A stretch of DNA of 64,000 nt from Streptosporangium subroseum (GCF_900188345.1 NZ_FZOD01000003.1:248001-312000); one strand, 5' to 3'. Positions 8,969 to 18,431 are shown, counted from the first letter of the stretch. A program made the numbers and translations. The notes: generated by a model from the letters alone, not told the origin.

Positions 8969-9195
8969 GAGCGCCGCGTTCCCTGTTCGTCCACGACCTG
9001 AATGATCGTCTTGCCGGGCGTGCGGCGGTCGCGGGCGAACGCGGAGGCCGTCTCGGAAAGCGGTCGCACGGCGCCGACGATGGGTTTGAGCCGTCCGGCC
9101 CGGAGGCGCTGGGCGAGGTCGGTCAGCCGGGCGCGGGCGGGTTCGACGACAAAAAAGCTGGCTCGCCCGTCCTTGGGCCGCACGGTAGGCGGCAT
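8965..9195 (-). pseudogene. C-terminal remnant of a zinc-type/quinone oxidoreductase
   Basis: 76 residues. RPKDGRASFFVVEPAR, LAQRLRAGRLKPIVGAV, LSETASAF and GKTIIQVV are the last quarter of MDR-type NADPH:quinone oxidoreductases (normally 300-330 aa); the catalytic and NADPH-binding parts are missing and nothing similar is found in the 67 bases before the HD gene. The stop overlaps the methyltransferase start. Probably an internal deletion removed the 5' three quarters, possibly together with part of the intergenic region. Confidence 0.65.
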
Positions 9196-9262
9196 GGGGT
9201 GGTTGTGAGGGCTCGGGGACCGAGGCGACGCCGTTCGTCGCGTTGCCTCGGGTGATGTCCGG

Positions 9263-9901
9263 TCAGCTCGGCCAGGGCGAGCCGATGATGCGCTCGACCG
9301 TCGTCATGCGCTGGAAGCCGGGGATGAAGTGCTCGAGCACGTCGGAGTTCACGGTGCCGTTCGTGGTCTCGGGGCGGTTCTTGAGCCCGTCGACGTAGGC
9401 TCGCAGGAACTCGTTCTTGAAGTCCCCTCGTGGGTGGACGGCGAGGATTTCGTCCAGCTGATCGTGTTCCAGGCCGTCCAGGCCGAAGCCGAGCACGTCG
9501 GTCAGGACACCGAGTTGCGTGGTCGCGATTTCCGGGGCCATCCGGTCGGGGATGCCCGGCGTGGTGTGCAGCGCGATCGCCGTCCAGACGGTCTCGGCGG
9601 CGGCCGGCGAGAAACCCCGGTCCAGCAGAAACTTGCGCGCGTGGTCGGCGCCATCGACTTCGAAGCGCTGCTCGACGTCGGAAAAGGGAGTCAGCAGGCC
9701 GGTGTCGTGGAACATGGCCGCCAGGTAGAGCAGCTCCGGGTCCGGTTTCACGCCGAGCCTGTGAGCGTGAATCAGGCTGAAGAGGAAGACCCGCCGGGAG
9801 TGGTGGTAGATGAGAGGGCTGGTCGTCTCCTGGATGAGCCCGGTCGCTTCGGCGACCGCCGCTGTCTCAGGAATCTCCAGCCCTGCGATGAACTCTGACA
9901 T
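9263..9901 (-). CDS. HD-domain hydrolase, cyanamide hydratase-like
   Basis: 212 residues. The HD-fold metal ligands are visible: His in YHHSRRVF (about 48), His-Asp in AAMFHDTG (about 76-77) and a later Asp in the LGVLTDVLG segment. The arrangement, with FEVDGADHARKFLLDRG between them, resembles cyanamide hydratase and related HD phosphohydrolases. Substrate unknown. Start at the ATG with a purine-rich AGAAGGCCAGAGG upstream. It is divergent from a GlxA-type regulator, which may control it. Confidence 0.75.
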   Translation of the reverse strand: MSEFIAGLEIPETAAVAEATGLIQETTSPLIYHHSRRVFLFSLIHAHRLGVKPDPELLYLAAMFHDTGLLTPFSDVEQRFEVDGADHARKFLLDRGFSPAAAETVWTAIALHTTPGIPDRMAPEIATTQLGVLTDVLGFGLDGLEHDQLDEILAVHPRGDFKNEFLRAYVDGLKNRPETTNGTVNSDVLEHFIPGFQRMTTVERIIGSPWPS

Positions 9902-10360
9902 GACCTCTGGCCTTCTGGGAAGTGCGTCGGCGGTGGACCGTGTGTCCGACGTCCATGCTGCCGACCGACCGGCGTACGGCGCCGCCTTCGTCCGGCCAGG
10001 AATCACCCATATCCGGACAGGGCGAAACCGCAGCCGTGTGCTCCACCACGTCGCTCAGCCGGGTCCGGCGTGTGGCCTGCGCCTTCGTGTCATCCGTCAC
10101 AGCCGGTTCCGCGCGAGGCCCGGTGCCGGGTTCATCGCGTGAGCCGACCGGGCCTCGGTTGCGGCACGCCGAAGCCGGCCAGGGGCCGGAGGGGTGGCTT
10201 CGGCGCCCGCCGCCGGTTGCGCAACCCCGCCCACGAGGATCTTGGTAACGGTGTGCTAACAATGAACGGTGTCCATGCCTCTGCGTCGCCGACCCGACGG
10301 CGGCCGGTGCCGCCGGGGTTCGGCCGGTCACCGCGCGGATCCGGCTCAGGAGGGACCGGA
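9902..10360. other. Divergent intergenic region (HD gene / GlxA-type regulator)
   Basis: 459 bases. Frames through it can be opened in both directions but their composition is arginine/proline-rich noise. The regulator's frame extends upstream with an in-frame ATG at 10262, but the strong AGGAGG at 10348-10353 points to translation starting at 10361. No hairpin or operator that I can defend. Confidence 0.4.
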
Positions 10361-11341
10361 GTGGTGAACGCCGTCCCCCATCGCGTCGCGATCCTCGTCT
10401 ACGACGGAGTGACGTTGCTGGACGTCGCCGGTCCCGCGGAGGCGTTCAAGGAGGCGAACCGGTTCGGTGCCGACTACCGGATCGTGCTGCTGTCGCCGAC
10501 CGGTGCGGACGTCACGTCGAACATCGGGGTCCGGGTCGCGGTCGACGGCGCCGCCTCCTCGGAGCCGGCTTTCGAGACGTTCCTGGTGGCCGGGTCCGAC
10601 CTCTATCCGGGCGCCCGTGTCCCCGGCGACCTGGCGGACGCCGCGCGGATACCGGCGGCCGTGGCCGGCCGGGTCGTGTCGATCTGCACCGGGGCGTTTG
10701 TCCTCGCCGCCGCCGGTCTCCTCGACGGCAAGCGCGCGACCACGCATTGGAAGGTCGCGCACGAGCTCGCCGCCCGGTGTCCGACGTGCCGCGTCGAGCC
10801 CGACGCGATCTACGTTCGCGACGGCACCACGTACACGTCGGCGGGGGTGACGGCCGGCATCGATCTGGCGCTCGCCCTCGTCGAAGAGGACCACGGGCCC
10901 GACCTGGCGCGCGATGTCGCCCGCGCCTTGGTGGTGTACATGCAGCGTGCGGGCGGCCAGTCCCAGTTCTCGGCACCGCTGCAAGGACCGCCGCCCCGCT
11001 CGCCGGCTCTCCGCACAATCACCGACCTGGTGACGGCGAACCCCTGCGGGGACCACTCGCTCGGTGAACTCGCGAAGCACCTCAACGCGAGCACCCGGCA
11101 CCTCACCCGGCTTTTCCACGACGAGCTGTCCACAACACCGGCCCGCTACGTGGAAAACATCCGATTCGACATGGCCAGGGCACTGCTCGACCAGGGACAC
11201 ACCGCGACGCAGGCCGCGACCCTCGCCGGGTTCCCCAGTTACGAAAGCATGCGACGGGTTTTCGCCAGGAAGCTGTCGATCAGCCCCACCGCCTACCAAC
11301 GCCGGTTCAGCACGGCCCGCCGCGCCAACGCGGGTCGGTAG
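10361..11341 (+). CDS. GlxA-family transcriptional regulator (DJ-1/PfpI plus AraC domain)
   Basis: 326 residues. The N-terminal DJ-1/PfpI class I glutamine-amidotransferase-like domain (about 5-185) begins HRVAILVYDGVTLLDVAGP and has the nucleophile-elbow Cys in VVSICTGAFVLAAAG. The C-terminal AraC/XylS helix-turn-helix pair (about 215-320) includes LAKHLNASTRHLTRLF and the SYESMRRVFARKLSISPTAYQ signature. Start chosen at GTG 10361, 7 bases behind AGGAGG. GlxA-type regulators typically act on adjacent genes; the divergent HD protein is the natural candidate target. Confidence 0.9.
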   Translation: MVNAVPHRVAILVYDGVTLLDVAGPAEAFKEANRFGADYRIVLLSPTGADVTSNIGVRVAVDGAASSEPAFETFLVAGSDLYPGARVPGDLADAARIPAAVAGRVVSICTGAFVLAAAGLLDGKRATTHWKVAHELAARCPTCRVEPDAIYVRDGTTYTSAGVTAGIDLALALVEEDHGPDLARDVARALVVYMQRAGGQSQFSAPLQGPPPRSPALRTITDLVTANPCGDHSLGELAKHLNASTRHLTRLFHDELSTTPARYVENIRFDMARALLDQGHTATQAATLAGFPSYESMRRVFARKLSISPTAYQRRFSTARRANAGR

Positions 11342-11717
11342 TGCTCGGTCAGGCCGCGGGTGCGAGCAGTGCGGTGATCAATGAGGCGGCCGTGGCCCTG
11401 AGCCGTCGATGCCGCCCTCGCGCCGAAGCTCGACCAACTCCGAGCCGCCGTCAGCACCCATCGCAGCATCTGACCCGACGTCACGGAGCGGCGCACCCGG
11501 TGCTCCGCCGAACCCACCGAGCTCACCCGACGAGGCAAGCCCGTCGGATATCGAGGCCGTCGGCTATCGAGACCGGACACCCCCGGCCGTGCCCTGGACG
11601 GCCCCGGAGCGTCTCCGGCAAGACTGATCTCGTGTGGCCTATGACGCCGGGAGCGGGGCCGTACCTCGGTGATAATCTGCCCGGACCTCCTCCCTTGTCG
11701 CGCGGGCGGGAGCACGG
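11342..11717. other. Intergenic region without recognisable gene
   Basis: 376 bases. Several short frames cross it in both directions but none has recognisable motifs or a ribosome site. It may be decayed coding DNA, but I see nothing I can name. Confidence 0.4.
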
Positions 11718-12479
11718 GTGGGTAGCTGGTTCGCGAGGGAGATCGTGGCGGCGGGCAGGCTCCGGCTGTTCTGCTTCTTCGTCTTTTTCATCGTCACGTT
11801 CGTGTTCATCCGGATCAGCGTGCGCCTGATCCGCGCCCAGGTGAAGTGGTGGCCCGGAAACGTGGCGCCCGGTGGCACGCACATCCATCACGTCGTGTTC
11901 GGCCTGGTCTTCATGTGCGTGGGCGGGATCAGCGGGCTGTCCGTGGAGGACAACACCTCGATCTCCGCCGGCCTGCTCGCCGCGCTCTTCGGCATCGGAA
12001 CCTCGCTCGTGCTGGACGAGTTCGCGCTGGTGCTCCATCTCGACGACGTCTACTGGAAGGAGCAGGGCCGCCTGTCGGTGGACGCCGTCTTCGTCGCGAT
12101 CGCGCTGTGCGGGCTGGCCCTGCTCGGCGCGAGCCCGCTGGAACTCGGCGACGCGCTCACTCCCGACGTGGAAGGCGATCTCCCGTCCACGGGCATGATC
12201 GCCCTGTTCGTCGGCGGCAACCTGCTGTTCTCCCTGGTCGCCCTGGGCAAGGGGAAGATCTGGACCGGCCTGCTCGGGATCTACATCACCCCGCTGGCTC
12301 TGATCGGGGCCATCCGGCTGGCCCGCCCCGGTTCGCCCTGGGCGCGGCGTCGTTACCGGCCGGGCTCGCGGAGCCTGCGCAGAGCCGAGTGGCGGGAGCG
12401 GAGGATCCGGGAACCGATCGAACGATGGAAGGTCAACGTCCAGAACTTCGTGGCAGGACGCCCGTCCGTCAAGCAGTGA
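11718..12479 (+). CDS. Conserved integral membrane protein of unknown function
   Basis: 253 residues with about six hydrophobic segments (approximately 15-35, 55-75, 80-100, 125-145, 165-185, 190-210) and a basic cytoplasmic tail ending after RPSVKQ. A HIHH cluster and a DEFALVLHLDDVYW segment between helices place several His/Asp residues near the membrane interface, suggesting metal binding, but this is inference. I recognise it only as a protein type common in actinomycetes, without a known function. Starts at GTG behind GGGCGGGAG. A 14-bp hairpin separates it from the convergent PepSY gene. Confidence 0.7.
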   Translation: MGSWFAREIVAAGRLRLFCFFVFFIVTFVFIRISVRLIRAQVKWWPGNVAPGGTHIHHVVFGLVFMCVGGISGLSVEDNTSISAGLLAALFGIGTSLVLDEFALVLHLDDVYWKEQGRLSVDAVFVAIALCGLALLGASPLELGDALTPDVEGDLPSTGMIALFVGGNLLFSLVALGKGKIWTGLLGIYITPLALIGAIRLARPGSPWARRRYRPGSRSLRRAEWRERRIREPIERWKVNVQNFVAGRPSVKQ

Positions 12480-12491
12480 ACCGGCCCGTGG

Positions 12492-12520
12492 GTGGGGGTA
12501 CGGCGTCGCCGTACCCCCAC
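12492..12520. terminator. Bidirectional terminator hairpin
   Basis: GTGGGGGTACGGCG (12492-12505) and CGCCGTACCCCCAC (12507-12520) form a perfect 14-bp inverted repeat between two convergent genes, 12 and 6 bases from the two stop codons. Confidence 0.8.
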
Positions 12521-12525
12521 GCACG

Positions 12526-14160
12526 TCAGGCGGGCGCCTCGACCCCGGACTTTTCGGGACCGGGCATCCCGGCACCGGGCTCCTCGGAGTCGGACGGCCC
12601 GGCGCCGGATCTCTCAACCCCGGCTTCCCCGGCGCCGGACGTCCCGGCACCCGGTTCCCCGGCACCGGACTCCACGGAGCCGGACAACCCGGCGGCGGGT
12701 TTCTCTGAGTCAGGTGTCTCAGCGTCTGGCTTGCCAACGCCCGGCGCTCCGGCGCGGGACGCCTTGACGCGGCCGAGGACGACGTCGAGCACGAGGAAGG
12801 CGAGCAGCGAGATCCCGAGCAGCGGCAGGAACAGTCCCACGGCGATCACCACGGCCGCCAGGGGCAGGGCCACCGTCCAGGACAGCCGTCGCAGGTCGCC
12901 ACGCCTGTAGGGAGTGCCGAAGCCGCGGGTCGGACGGCGCAGCCACCACATCCGGTAGCCCAGCACGATGACGGAGATCAGCCCGATGGCGAGCGCCGCC
13001 AGGAGGATCTGGTTGGGCAGGCCGAACAGCAGCCCCATGTGACCGTCGATGCCCCAGCGGGTGAGCTTGGCCCCGATGGGGAAGTCGGCGAAGCGCAGCT
13101 CGCCGGTGACCTGGCCGGTGGCGGGGGCGACCGCCACCTGGTCGTTCCGCTGTGGCCAGTCGCGGTCCATCTCCTTGACGACGTAGTCGCTCCCGGACTT
13201 GCCCGGCCAGACGATCTCCAGGGGCCCGGACAGTCCCCTGCCCGCGGCGGCCCGGATGGCCTGGTCGACGTCGACGGACTGGGTGGAACCAGGACCGGCG
13301 TGGTCCCCACCGGCGTGGTCGGCGTGGTCACCCGCGGAGGTGGGGAGCGCCGGGGTGGACCAGTTCAGTGCCCTCTGGAGCACGTCGACATTCGCTCCGG
13401 CGTACTTCGACCAGGTCAGTCCGGTGGCGGACAGGAAGAGCAGACCGATCACCGCCCACAGACCGACCGAGCCGTGCCAGGAGAGTGCCCGCCTCCGGCC
13501 GCGGACGCCGCGCTCGGGCGCGACCAGCCGGCGCAGCCGCCGGCCGTTCCGGCGGCGGCTCAGCCAGAGCAGCAGCCCGCCGAGCGCGACGGCCCACAGC
13601 CAGCTGGCGGCCAGCTCGCTGTAGAGGCGTCCCGGCTCACCCAGTTGCAGATGGCGGTGGAGGGTGGAGATCCAGGTTCGCACCGGCAGCGCGCCGGAGC
13701 TGCCGTAGCTCTCCAGGGCTCCCCTGACCTCGCCGGTGTAGGGGTCGACGAACACCGCCAGCCGGGTGCTCTCGGCGAGGCCCGGCACATCGAGCAGAAC
13801 CCGCGTCGTGTCATCGGGCTCGTCGGCGGTCCGTACGGCGTTGACGGTGCCCTCGGGGTGCGCGGACGTGGCCGCGGCGACCTGCCGCGCGAGCGGCAGT
13901 CTCCCCTGCCCCGCCGGGACCGGGATTGTCAGCTCGTGGGAGTAGACCACCTCCTCCAGCTGGTAGGAGGCCGCGTAGAGAAGGCCGGTCGTCGCCGCGA
14001 CCAGCAGGAAGGGTGCGATGAGGATGCCGGCGTAGAAGTGCAGGCGGAGCAGGAGCGAACGCAGGATGGGCCAGGTGGAGGGCCCTCGGGATGCGGAAGG
14101 GGAAGACGGCTCAGGGAAGGACGGCTCAGCGGTGGGCTGAACCTCGACGTCCGACGTCAT
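12526..14160 (-). CDS. PepSY-associated transmembrane protein
   Basis: 544 residues of the PepSY_TM type: helix 1 at about 36-60 (LHFYAGILIAPFLLVAATTG), an extracytoplasmic PepSY-like region, a WLWAVALGGLLLWLSRRR helix, a WHGSVGLWAVIGLLFLSATG helix, a second extracytoplasmic region with a His-rich stretch (DHADHAGGDHAG) and two more helices. Such proteins are linked to siderophore-iron reduction and copper handling. The last ~75 residues are a low-complexity Gly/Glu/Pro/Ser tail built from a degenerate 24-bp repeat (about 12540-12700). Start at the ATG with GGAG 8 bases upstream. Confidence 0.82.
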   Translation of the reverse strand: MTSDVEVQPTAEPSFPEPSSPSASRGPSTWPILRSLLLRLHFYAGILIAPFLLVAATTGLLYAASYQLEEVVYSHELTIPVPAGQGRLPLARQVAAATSAHPEGTVNAVRTADEPDDTTRVLLDVPGLAESTRLAVFVDPYTGEVRGALESYGSSGALPVRTWISTLHRHLQLGEPGRLYSELAASWLWAVALGGLLLWLSRRRNGRRLRRLVAPERGVRGRRRALSWHGSVGLWAVIGLLFLSATGLTWSKYAGANVDVLQRALNWSTPALPTSAGDHADHAGGDHAGPGSTQSVDVDQAIRAAAGRGLSGPLEIVWPGKSGSDYVVKEMDRDWPQRNDQVAVAPATGQVTGELRFADFPIGAKLTRWGIDGHMGLLFGLPNQILLAALAIGLISVIVLGYRMWWLRRPTRGFGTPYRRGDLRRLSWTVALPLAAVVIAVGLFLPLLGISLLAFLVLDVVLGRVKASRAGAPGVGKPDAETPDSEKPAAGLSGSVESGAGEPGAGTSGAGEAGVERSGAGPSDSEEPGAGMPGPEKSGVEAPA

Positions 14161-14277
14161 GGGAGGTTCTCCGTTCACTGGGGGCGCGCACGGCGAAAGG
14201 CACGCGCCGCCTCGGCGAGTGGTTCATGAGAAAGGCCGTCCGCGAGGGCGCGGCGGCACTCGGGCCCACGGGCCCGA

Positions 14278-14820
14278 TCAGATGACGGAGAACGCTCCCG
14301 GCGGCCCACGCCGGGAGACGGCCGCGGCGAGCAGCCGGGTGACGAAGGAGACGCGGTCGTCGCCCCTGGCGGGAGGTGCGACGGGGTGCGCGACGGCGGG
14401 TGCCCGCCACACCAGGAGAGTGAGGACCGAGGCGACGAGCAGGCGCAGGAGGATGGCCAGGCCCGACTCCCCGCGCTCCAGCCAGTAGGCGGACAGCAGT
14501 CCCGTCGCGACGTGCACCAGCAGCATGAACAGGCCCACGGACAGACCGCCACCGTGCGGGTGCTCAGGCGGCGGCGGAGCCATTCCGGCGGAGAACCAGA
14601 GGTGCAGGCCGTACTGCGTGGCGAAACTCGCCCCCATCAGCGCGCCGAACCCGCGCTGCCGCCGGGCGAGGAAGTACGCGCCCACCGCGACCGGCGGCAT
14701 CGCCCCGGCCAGGACGCCCGGAGCCACCGGGGCGCCTTGGGCCAGCACGTGCATGGCCATCGACGCCGTCACGCACACGACCGCGAACACCGCGGCGCGC
14801 AGGAGACGGAGGGCGTGCAT
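14278..14820 (-). CDS. Conserved hypothetical membrane protein
   Basis: 180 residues, four or five hydrophobic helices, with a PPPPEHPHGGG loop in the middle that could bind a metal. It precedes the PepSY gene on the same strand with a 117-base gap, and such small membrane proteins often accompany PepSY or copper-handling genes, so a shared role in metal homeostasis is plausible but unproven. ATG start with GGAGACG-type context. The 130 bases upstream contain an AT-rich stretch suitable for a promoter. Confidence 0.65.
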   Translation of the reverse strand: MHALRLLRAAVFAVVCVTASMAMHVLAQGAPVAPGVLAGAMPPVAVGAYFLARRQRGFGALMGASFATQYGLHLWFSAGMAPPPPEHPHGGGLSVGLFMLLVHVATGLLSAYWLERGESGLAILLRLLVASVLTLLVWRAPAVAHPVAPPARGDDRVSFVTRLLAAAVSRRGPPGAFSVI

Positions 14821-15001
14821 GGGGCAATGGTGACAGAGAACGGCGAATCTGCCAGCCCCTTGATCTTCTTGGCAATGTGCATTATTACCGGTTAATCCCC
14901 CGCTGAGGATCGCTTAAGACGCTCGGGACTCCCCGCGGAACGGGCTCGGCCGCGCCCATTCCGCGAGAAACCCCAGGCCCGCCCATCGGGCCCGGCGGGA
15001 A

Positions 15002-15038
15002 TGCCGAAGGTCCCGGAGGGAATCCGGGACCTTCGGCA
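15002..15038 (-). terminator. Terminator after the ABC permease gene
   Basis: TGCCGAAGGTCCCGG (15002-15016) and CCGGGACCTTCGGCA (15024-15038) make a perfect 15-bp stem with a 7-base loop, starting 10 bases past the stop codon of the permease gene; it ends the ABC operon. Confidence 0.85.
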
Positions 15039-15048
15039 GCCGGGAGAT

Positions 15049-17700
15049 TTATTCGCGGGCGCCGATCGTGTCGGCGGGGTGGCCCCGGAGGGCGAAACGG
15101 GCGGGGACGCTGGTGGCGGCCACCGCCAGGATCGCCGCCCCCGCGACGATCAGGGCGTAGGTGAGAGGGGAGACGTAGGGCAGGGCGGAGCCGGTCATGC
15201 CGGTGCTGAACGCGGAGATGGTGACCAGGGTGGCGGCCGTGCCGAGGAGCACCGAGACGGCGACCACGGACAGGGTCTCCAGGCGGAGCATCCTCAGGAT
15301 CTGGCGGCGGGTGGTGCCGACGAGGCGGAGCAGGGCGAACTCGCGGGCGCGGTCCGAGGTGGCCATCGCGAGGGTGTTGACGACCGCGATGAGCGTGAAC
15401 GCGATGATCAGGCCCATGGCCACGTAGTTGATCTCGGCGCCGGCCTGCTCGCGCTCGGCCGCGACGGTCGCCTGGTCCGCCACCATGACCCCGGGGAAGT
15501 TCCGCAGGGCCTTCGCGAGACCGGCGGCCGAGGACCCGGCGACGAGGACGGTGTCGCTGAGGGGATTGTCGACGTGGGCGGCCATCAGGCCGCGGGCGAG
15601 GGTGAGGTCGCCGAAACCGAGGTTGCGGGTGTAGGTCGCGATGACCTTCAGCGTGGCGGGCGTGCCGTCGCCGAGCGTGAGCCCGATCCGGTCGCCGACC
15701 GTGAAGCCCAGCTTCTCGCTGACCGCCACGGTGTCCTCGCCCAGGAGGTCGATCGAGCCGGAACGCACGCCGAGGCTCATGGTCCGCTCGAGCCCGTCCG
15801 GGGTGACGGCCTGGACTCCGTACTTGGCGAGACCGATCCGGACCGTGGTGTGCAGGACCTCGGTGACCGCGGTGACCCCCGGCGCATGCCGTACGGCCTC
15901 GGCCGCGGCGGCGGGCACGTGCGGCCCGAGCACGTGGGCGGCGCGGGTGCCGTCGCGCAGCTGACCGGCGGCGGCGTGACCCGTCGTGTCCTGGACGAAG
16001 AGGATCGTGCAGGTCATGGTCACCATCAGGGTGAGCGGGGTGATGACGGAGGCCAGGCGGCGGGCGCCGGTGCGGAGGTTGGCCGCGGCGAGGTAACCGC
16101 CGGCCCCGGAGGCGCGGAGCAGCAGGGCCGGCACGGCGACGAGGATCCGCGCGACGACGGGACCGAGCAGGGCCACGGCGACCGTCCAGATCAGGGCCGT
16201 CAGCATCGTGACCGGGCTGGACGCGGCCTCGGAGGAGAGCGTGGAGAGCACGATTGTGAGGGTCACGCCGCCCGCTACGCAGACCAGCCCGGCCAGTACG
16301 CGGACCACGGGCAGTCGCGCCGGGCCCAGCGCGGCGTCGCCGAGCGCCTCGACCGGCCTGACGCGTGCCGTACGGCGGGCCGAGACCCGAGCGGCGGCCC
16401 AGGCCGCGGCAACGGTGGCCGCCACCGCGACGACGATGGGGAACGGGCTCACGACCAGTTCCAGGTTGACCGGCATCGCGCCGAGGGCGACGAACCTCGT
16501 CCGCAGCCAGAAGGCGAGCCCGATGCCGAGGGCGGAGCCGATCGCTCCGGCGGGGAGGCCGATCAGCAGGGCCTCGCCGCCGATCATCTTCCTGATCTGC
16601 CCGGGGGTGGCGGCGACGGCCCGGAGCAGCGCGATCTCGCGAAGGCGTTGCTGGATGGAGAGCGCGAACGTCCCGACCACCACGATGATCGCGACCAGCA
16701 GCGAGGTGCCGCCGAGTGCGCCGCCGAGGCTGATCAGCTTGATCCGTGCCTTGTCCGCGTTGAGAAACTCCAGCGGGCCGCGGGCATCACCCGTGTAGGC
16801 CACCGCGGCGGCGCCCCCAACCGTGACGGGGGCCTGCATGGAGGCGCCCTCCGCGTCGGCGGCCGCTCCCGCGGTGCCGCTCCGCGCGGCGGCGGGGCCC
16901 TGTGCGGAGGCGTCCTTGAGCGCGGCGGTGACATCCACGGCGGGAAAGACGCCGATCGCGCTGACCAGGCCGGGATGGCCGGCCAGGCGGCGGGCCTCGC
17001 CGGTGTGGAAGAACAGCGTGGGCTGGTTCTCCAGCGCCTGCGCGGTCACGCCGACCACCCGGTAGACGCGTGGCTCGGCGGTGGACTGGATCGTGACGCG
17101 GAATCCCGTGCGAATCCCGGCGGCCGCGTCGGCGACGACCTCGTCGTCCGCCTTCGGCGCCCGGCCCTCGGCCAGGGTGAAGGGGGTGAGGGCGGCGGAC
17201 TCCCAGCCGTGTCCCAGGAAGGGGACCGATGCCGTGGGGGTCGAGGCCGCGCTCCCGGAGGCGTCGCGTCCCGCGGCGGTTCCGGAGGACACCCGGGTGA
17301 CAGCGGTCGTGCTCCGGGAGGCGTCGCGTCCCGCGGCCGTTCCTGAGGACACCCGGGTGACGTAGGCGGGGAAGGTCACCTCCGGGACGACCGAGGTCAC
17401 TCCGGGCACCGCCCGGAGTCTGTCGGCCAGTCCGGCCGCGATCCACGCTCGCTCGGCGATGGGCTTGACCTTGACCTTGACCTTGTCCTCGGACTTGCGG
17501 ATCGTCTCCCGGACGTTCTGGTCCCCGGCGACGACCACCGGGGTCCCGGCGTAACGGGCGGCGGCGATGGTGCCCCGCAGGCCGGTCTCCAGCAGCATGC
17601 CGAAGGCGCAGACGAGCGCGGCGGCGCAGAGCAGCGCCAGAAAGGCTCCGGCGAAAGAGGCCTTGCGGTGGCGCAGGTTGTGCAGGGCGAAGGAGATCAT
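15049..17700 (-). CDS. ABC transporter permease with two FtsX/MacB modules
   Basis: 883 residues. An N-terminal helix (NLRHRKASFAGAFLALLCAA) is followed by a large extracellular MacB_PCD-like region, a three-helix FtsX module at about 320-470 (GGTSLLVAIIVVVGTFALSIQQRLREIALLRAV), a further pair of helices, a second periplasmic-type region, and a second FtsX module at about 750-880 (EFALLRLVGTTRRQILRMLRLE). This is the layout of actinomycete exporters of antimicrobial peptides or lipids. Start overlaps the ATPase stop (TGATG), so the two are translationally coupled. A 60-bp duplication in the first extracellular domain adds 20 residues. Confidence 0.9.
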   Translation of the reverse strand: MISFALHNLRHRKASFAGAFLALLCAAALVCAFGMLLETGLRGTIAAARYAGTPVVVAGDQNVRETIRKSEDKVKVKVKPIAERAWIAAGLADRLRAVPGVTSVVPEVTFPAYVTRVSSGTAAGRDASRSTTAVTRVSSGTAAGRDASGSAASTPTASVPFLGHGWESAALTPFTLAEGRAPKADDEVVADAAAGIRTGFRVTIQSTAEPRVYRVVGVTAQALENQPTLFFHTGEARRLAGHPGLVSAIGVFPAVDVTAALKDASAQGPAAARSGTAGAAADAEGASMQAPVTVGGAAAVAYTGDARGPLEFLNADKARIKLISLGGALGGTSLLVAIIVVVGTFALSIQQRLREIALLRAVAATPGQIRKMIGGEALLIGLPAGAIGSALGIGLAFWLRTRFVALGAMPVNLELVVSPFPIVVAVAATVAAAWAAARVSARRTARVRPVEALGDAALGPARLPVVRVLAGLVCVAGGVTLTIVLSTLSSEAASSPVTMLTALIWTVAVALLGPVVARILVAVPALLLRASGAGGYLAAANLRTGARRLASVITPLTLMVTMTCTILFVQDTTGHAAAGQLRDGTRAAHVLGPHVPAAAAEAVRHAPGVTAVTEVLHTTVRIGLAKYGVQAVTPDGLERTMSLGVRSGSIDLLGEDTVAVSEKLGFTVGDRIGLTLGDGTPATLKVIATYTRNLGFGDLTLARGLMAAHVDNPLSDTVLVAGSSAAGLAKALRNFPGVMVADQATVAAEREQAGAEINYVAMGLIIAFTLIAVVNTLAMATSDRAREFALLRLVGTTRRQILRMLRLETLSVVAVSVLLGTAATLVTISAFSTGMTGSALPYVSPLTYALIVAGAAILAVAATSVPARFALRGHPADTIGARE
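17251..17362 (-). repeat. 60-bp tandem duplication inside the permease gene
   Basis: Two near-identical copies with a 60-bp period encode VTRVSSGTAAGRDAS twice in the extracellular domain. The copies differ at only a few bases, so the event is recent; being a multiple of three it keeps the frame. Confidence 0.9.
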
Positions 17701-18431
17701 CAGACGTACGCCCCCAGCCGGGTCATGCGCTCGGCGACCATGTCGACGGTCGGGGCGGTCACGGAGTCGACGATGCGGCCGTCCGCGAGGAAGAGGACGG
17801 TGTCGGCGTAGGAGGCGGCGATCGGGTCGTGGGTGACCATCACCACGGTCTGCCCCAGACCGTCCACCACCTCGCGGAGCAGGGCCAGCACGTCGCGGGC
17901 CGTCATCATGTCCAGGGCACCGGTCGGCTCGTCGCCGAAGACCACCTCGGGCCGGGCCACCAGGGCCCGGGCGATCGCGACCCGCTGCTGTTGCCCACCG
18001 GACAGCTGCGCGGGCCGATGGTCCGTGCGGCCGGTCAGCCCGACCCGCTCGACGATCCCCCTCAGCCAGGCCTCGTCCGTTCTCACCCCGGCCAGCCGGA
18101 GCGGCAGCGTGATGTTCTGTGTCACGGTCAGCGACGGCACCAGGTTGAAGGCCTGGAACACAAAACCGATCCGCTCCCGGCGCAGCTCGGTCAGCTCGGT
18201 CTCGTTCATCGCCGACAGCTCGGTGTCGCCCAGCCGTACCGATCCCGAGGTCGGCCTGTCCAGGCCCGCCGCGCAGTGCAGGAACGTGCTCTTGCCCGAT
18301 CCGGAGGGGCCCATCACCGCGGTGAAACTGCCCTTCGGAATGCCGATCGTCACCTCGCGGAGGGCGGCCACCGCGCTCTGCCCCCTGCCGTACACCTTGC
18401 TCACAGCGTCCAGACGCACCACGTTGTTCAT
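17700..18431 (-). CDS. ABC transporter ATP-binding protein (MacB/LolD type)
   Basis: 243 residues. Walker A GPSGSGKST, Q-loop FVFQAFNL, signature LSGGQQQRVAIARAL, Walker B EVVFGDEPTGALD and the switch His in VMVTHDP are all intact. Partner of the FtsX-type permease encoded next. I start at the ATG (MNNVVRL); an upstream GTG 7 codons earlier is possible. The promoter region is shared with the divergent response-regulator gene, so this exporter is a likely target of that regulator. Confidence 0.92.
   Translation of the reverse strand: MNNVVRLDAVSKVYGRGQSAVAALREVTIGIPKGSFTAVMGPSGSGKSTFLHCAAGLDRPTSGSVRLGDTELSAMNETELTELRRERIGFVFQAFNLVPSLTVTQNITLPLRLAGVRTDEAWLRGIVERVGLTGRTDHRPAQLSGGQQQRVAIARALVARPEVVFGDEPTGALDMMTARDVLALLREVVDGLGQTVVMVTHDPIAASYADTVLFLADGRIVDSVTAPTVDMVAERMTRLGAYV

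Noticed and set aside
10070..10360. N-terminal extension of the GlxA-type regulator
   Set aside because: The frame is open, but the DJ-1 domain begins at 10361 right behind AGGAGG and the extension is low-quality sequence.
11342..11717. Possible transposase remnant
   Set aside because: Short frames suggested decayed coding DNA but no transposase motif or inverted repeat could be defended.
15001..17346. A 780-codon plus-strand frame
   Set aside because: Antisense shadow of the FtsX permease; composition is Gly/Asp/Arg noise.
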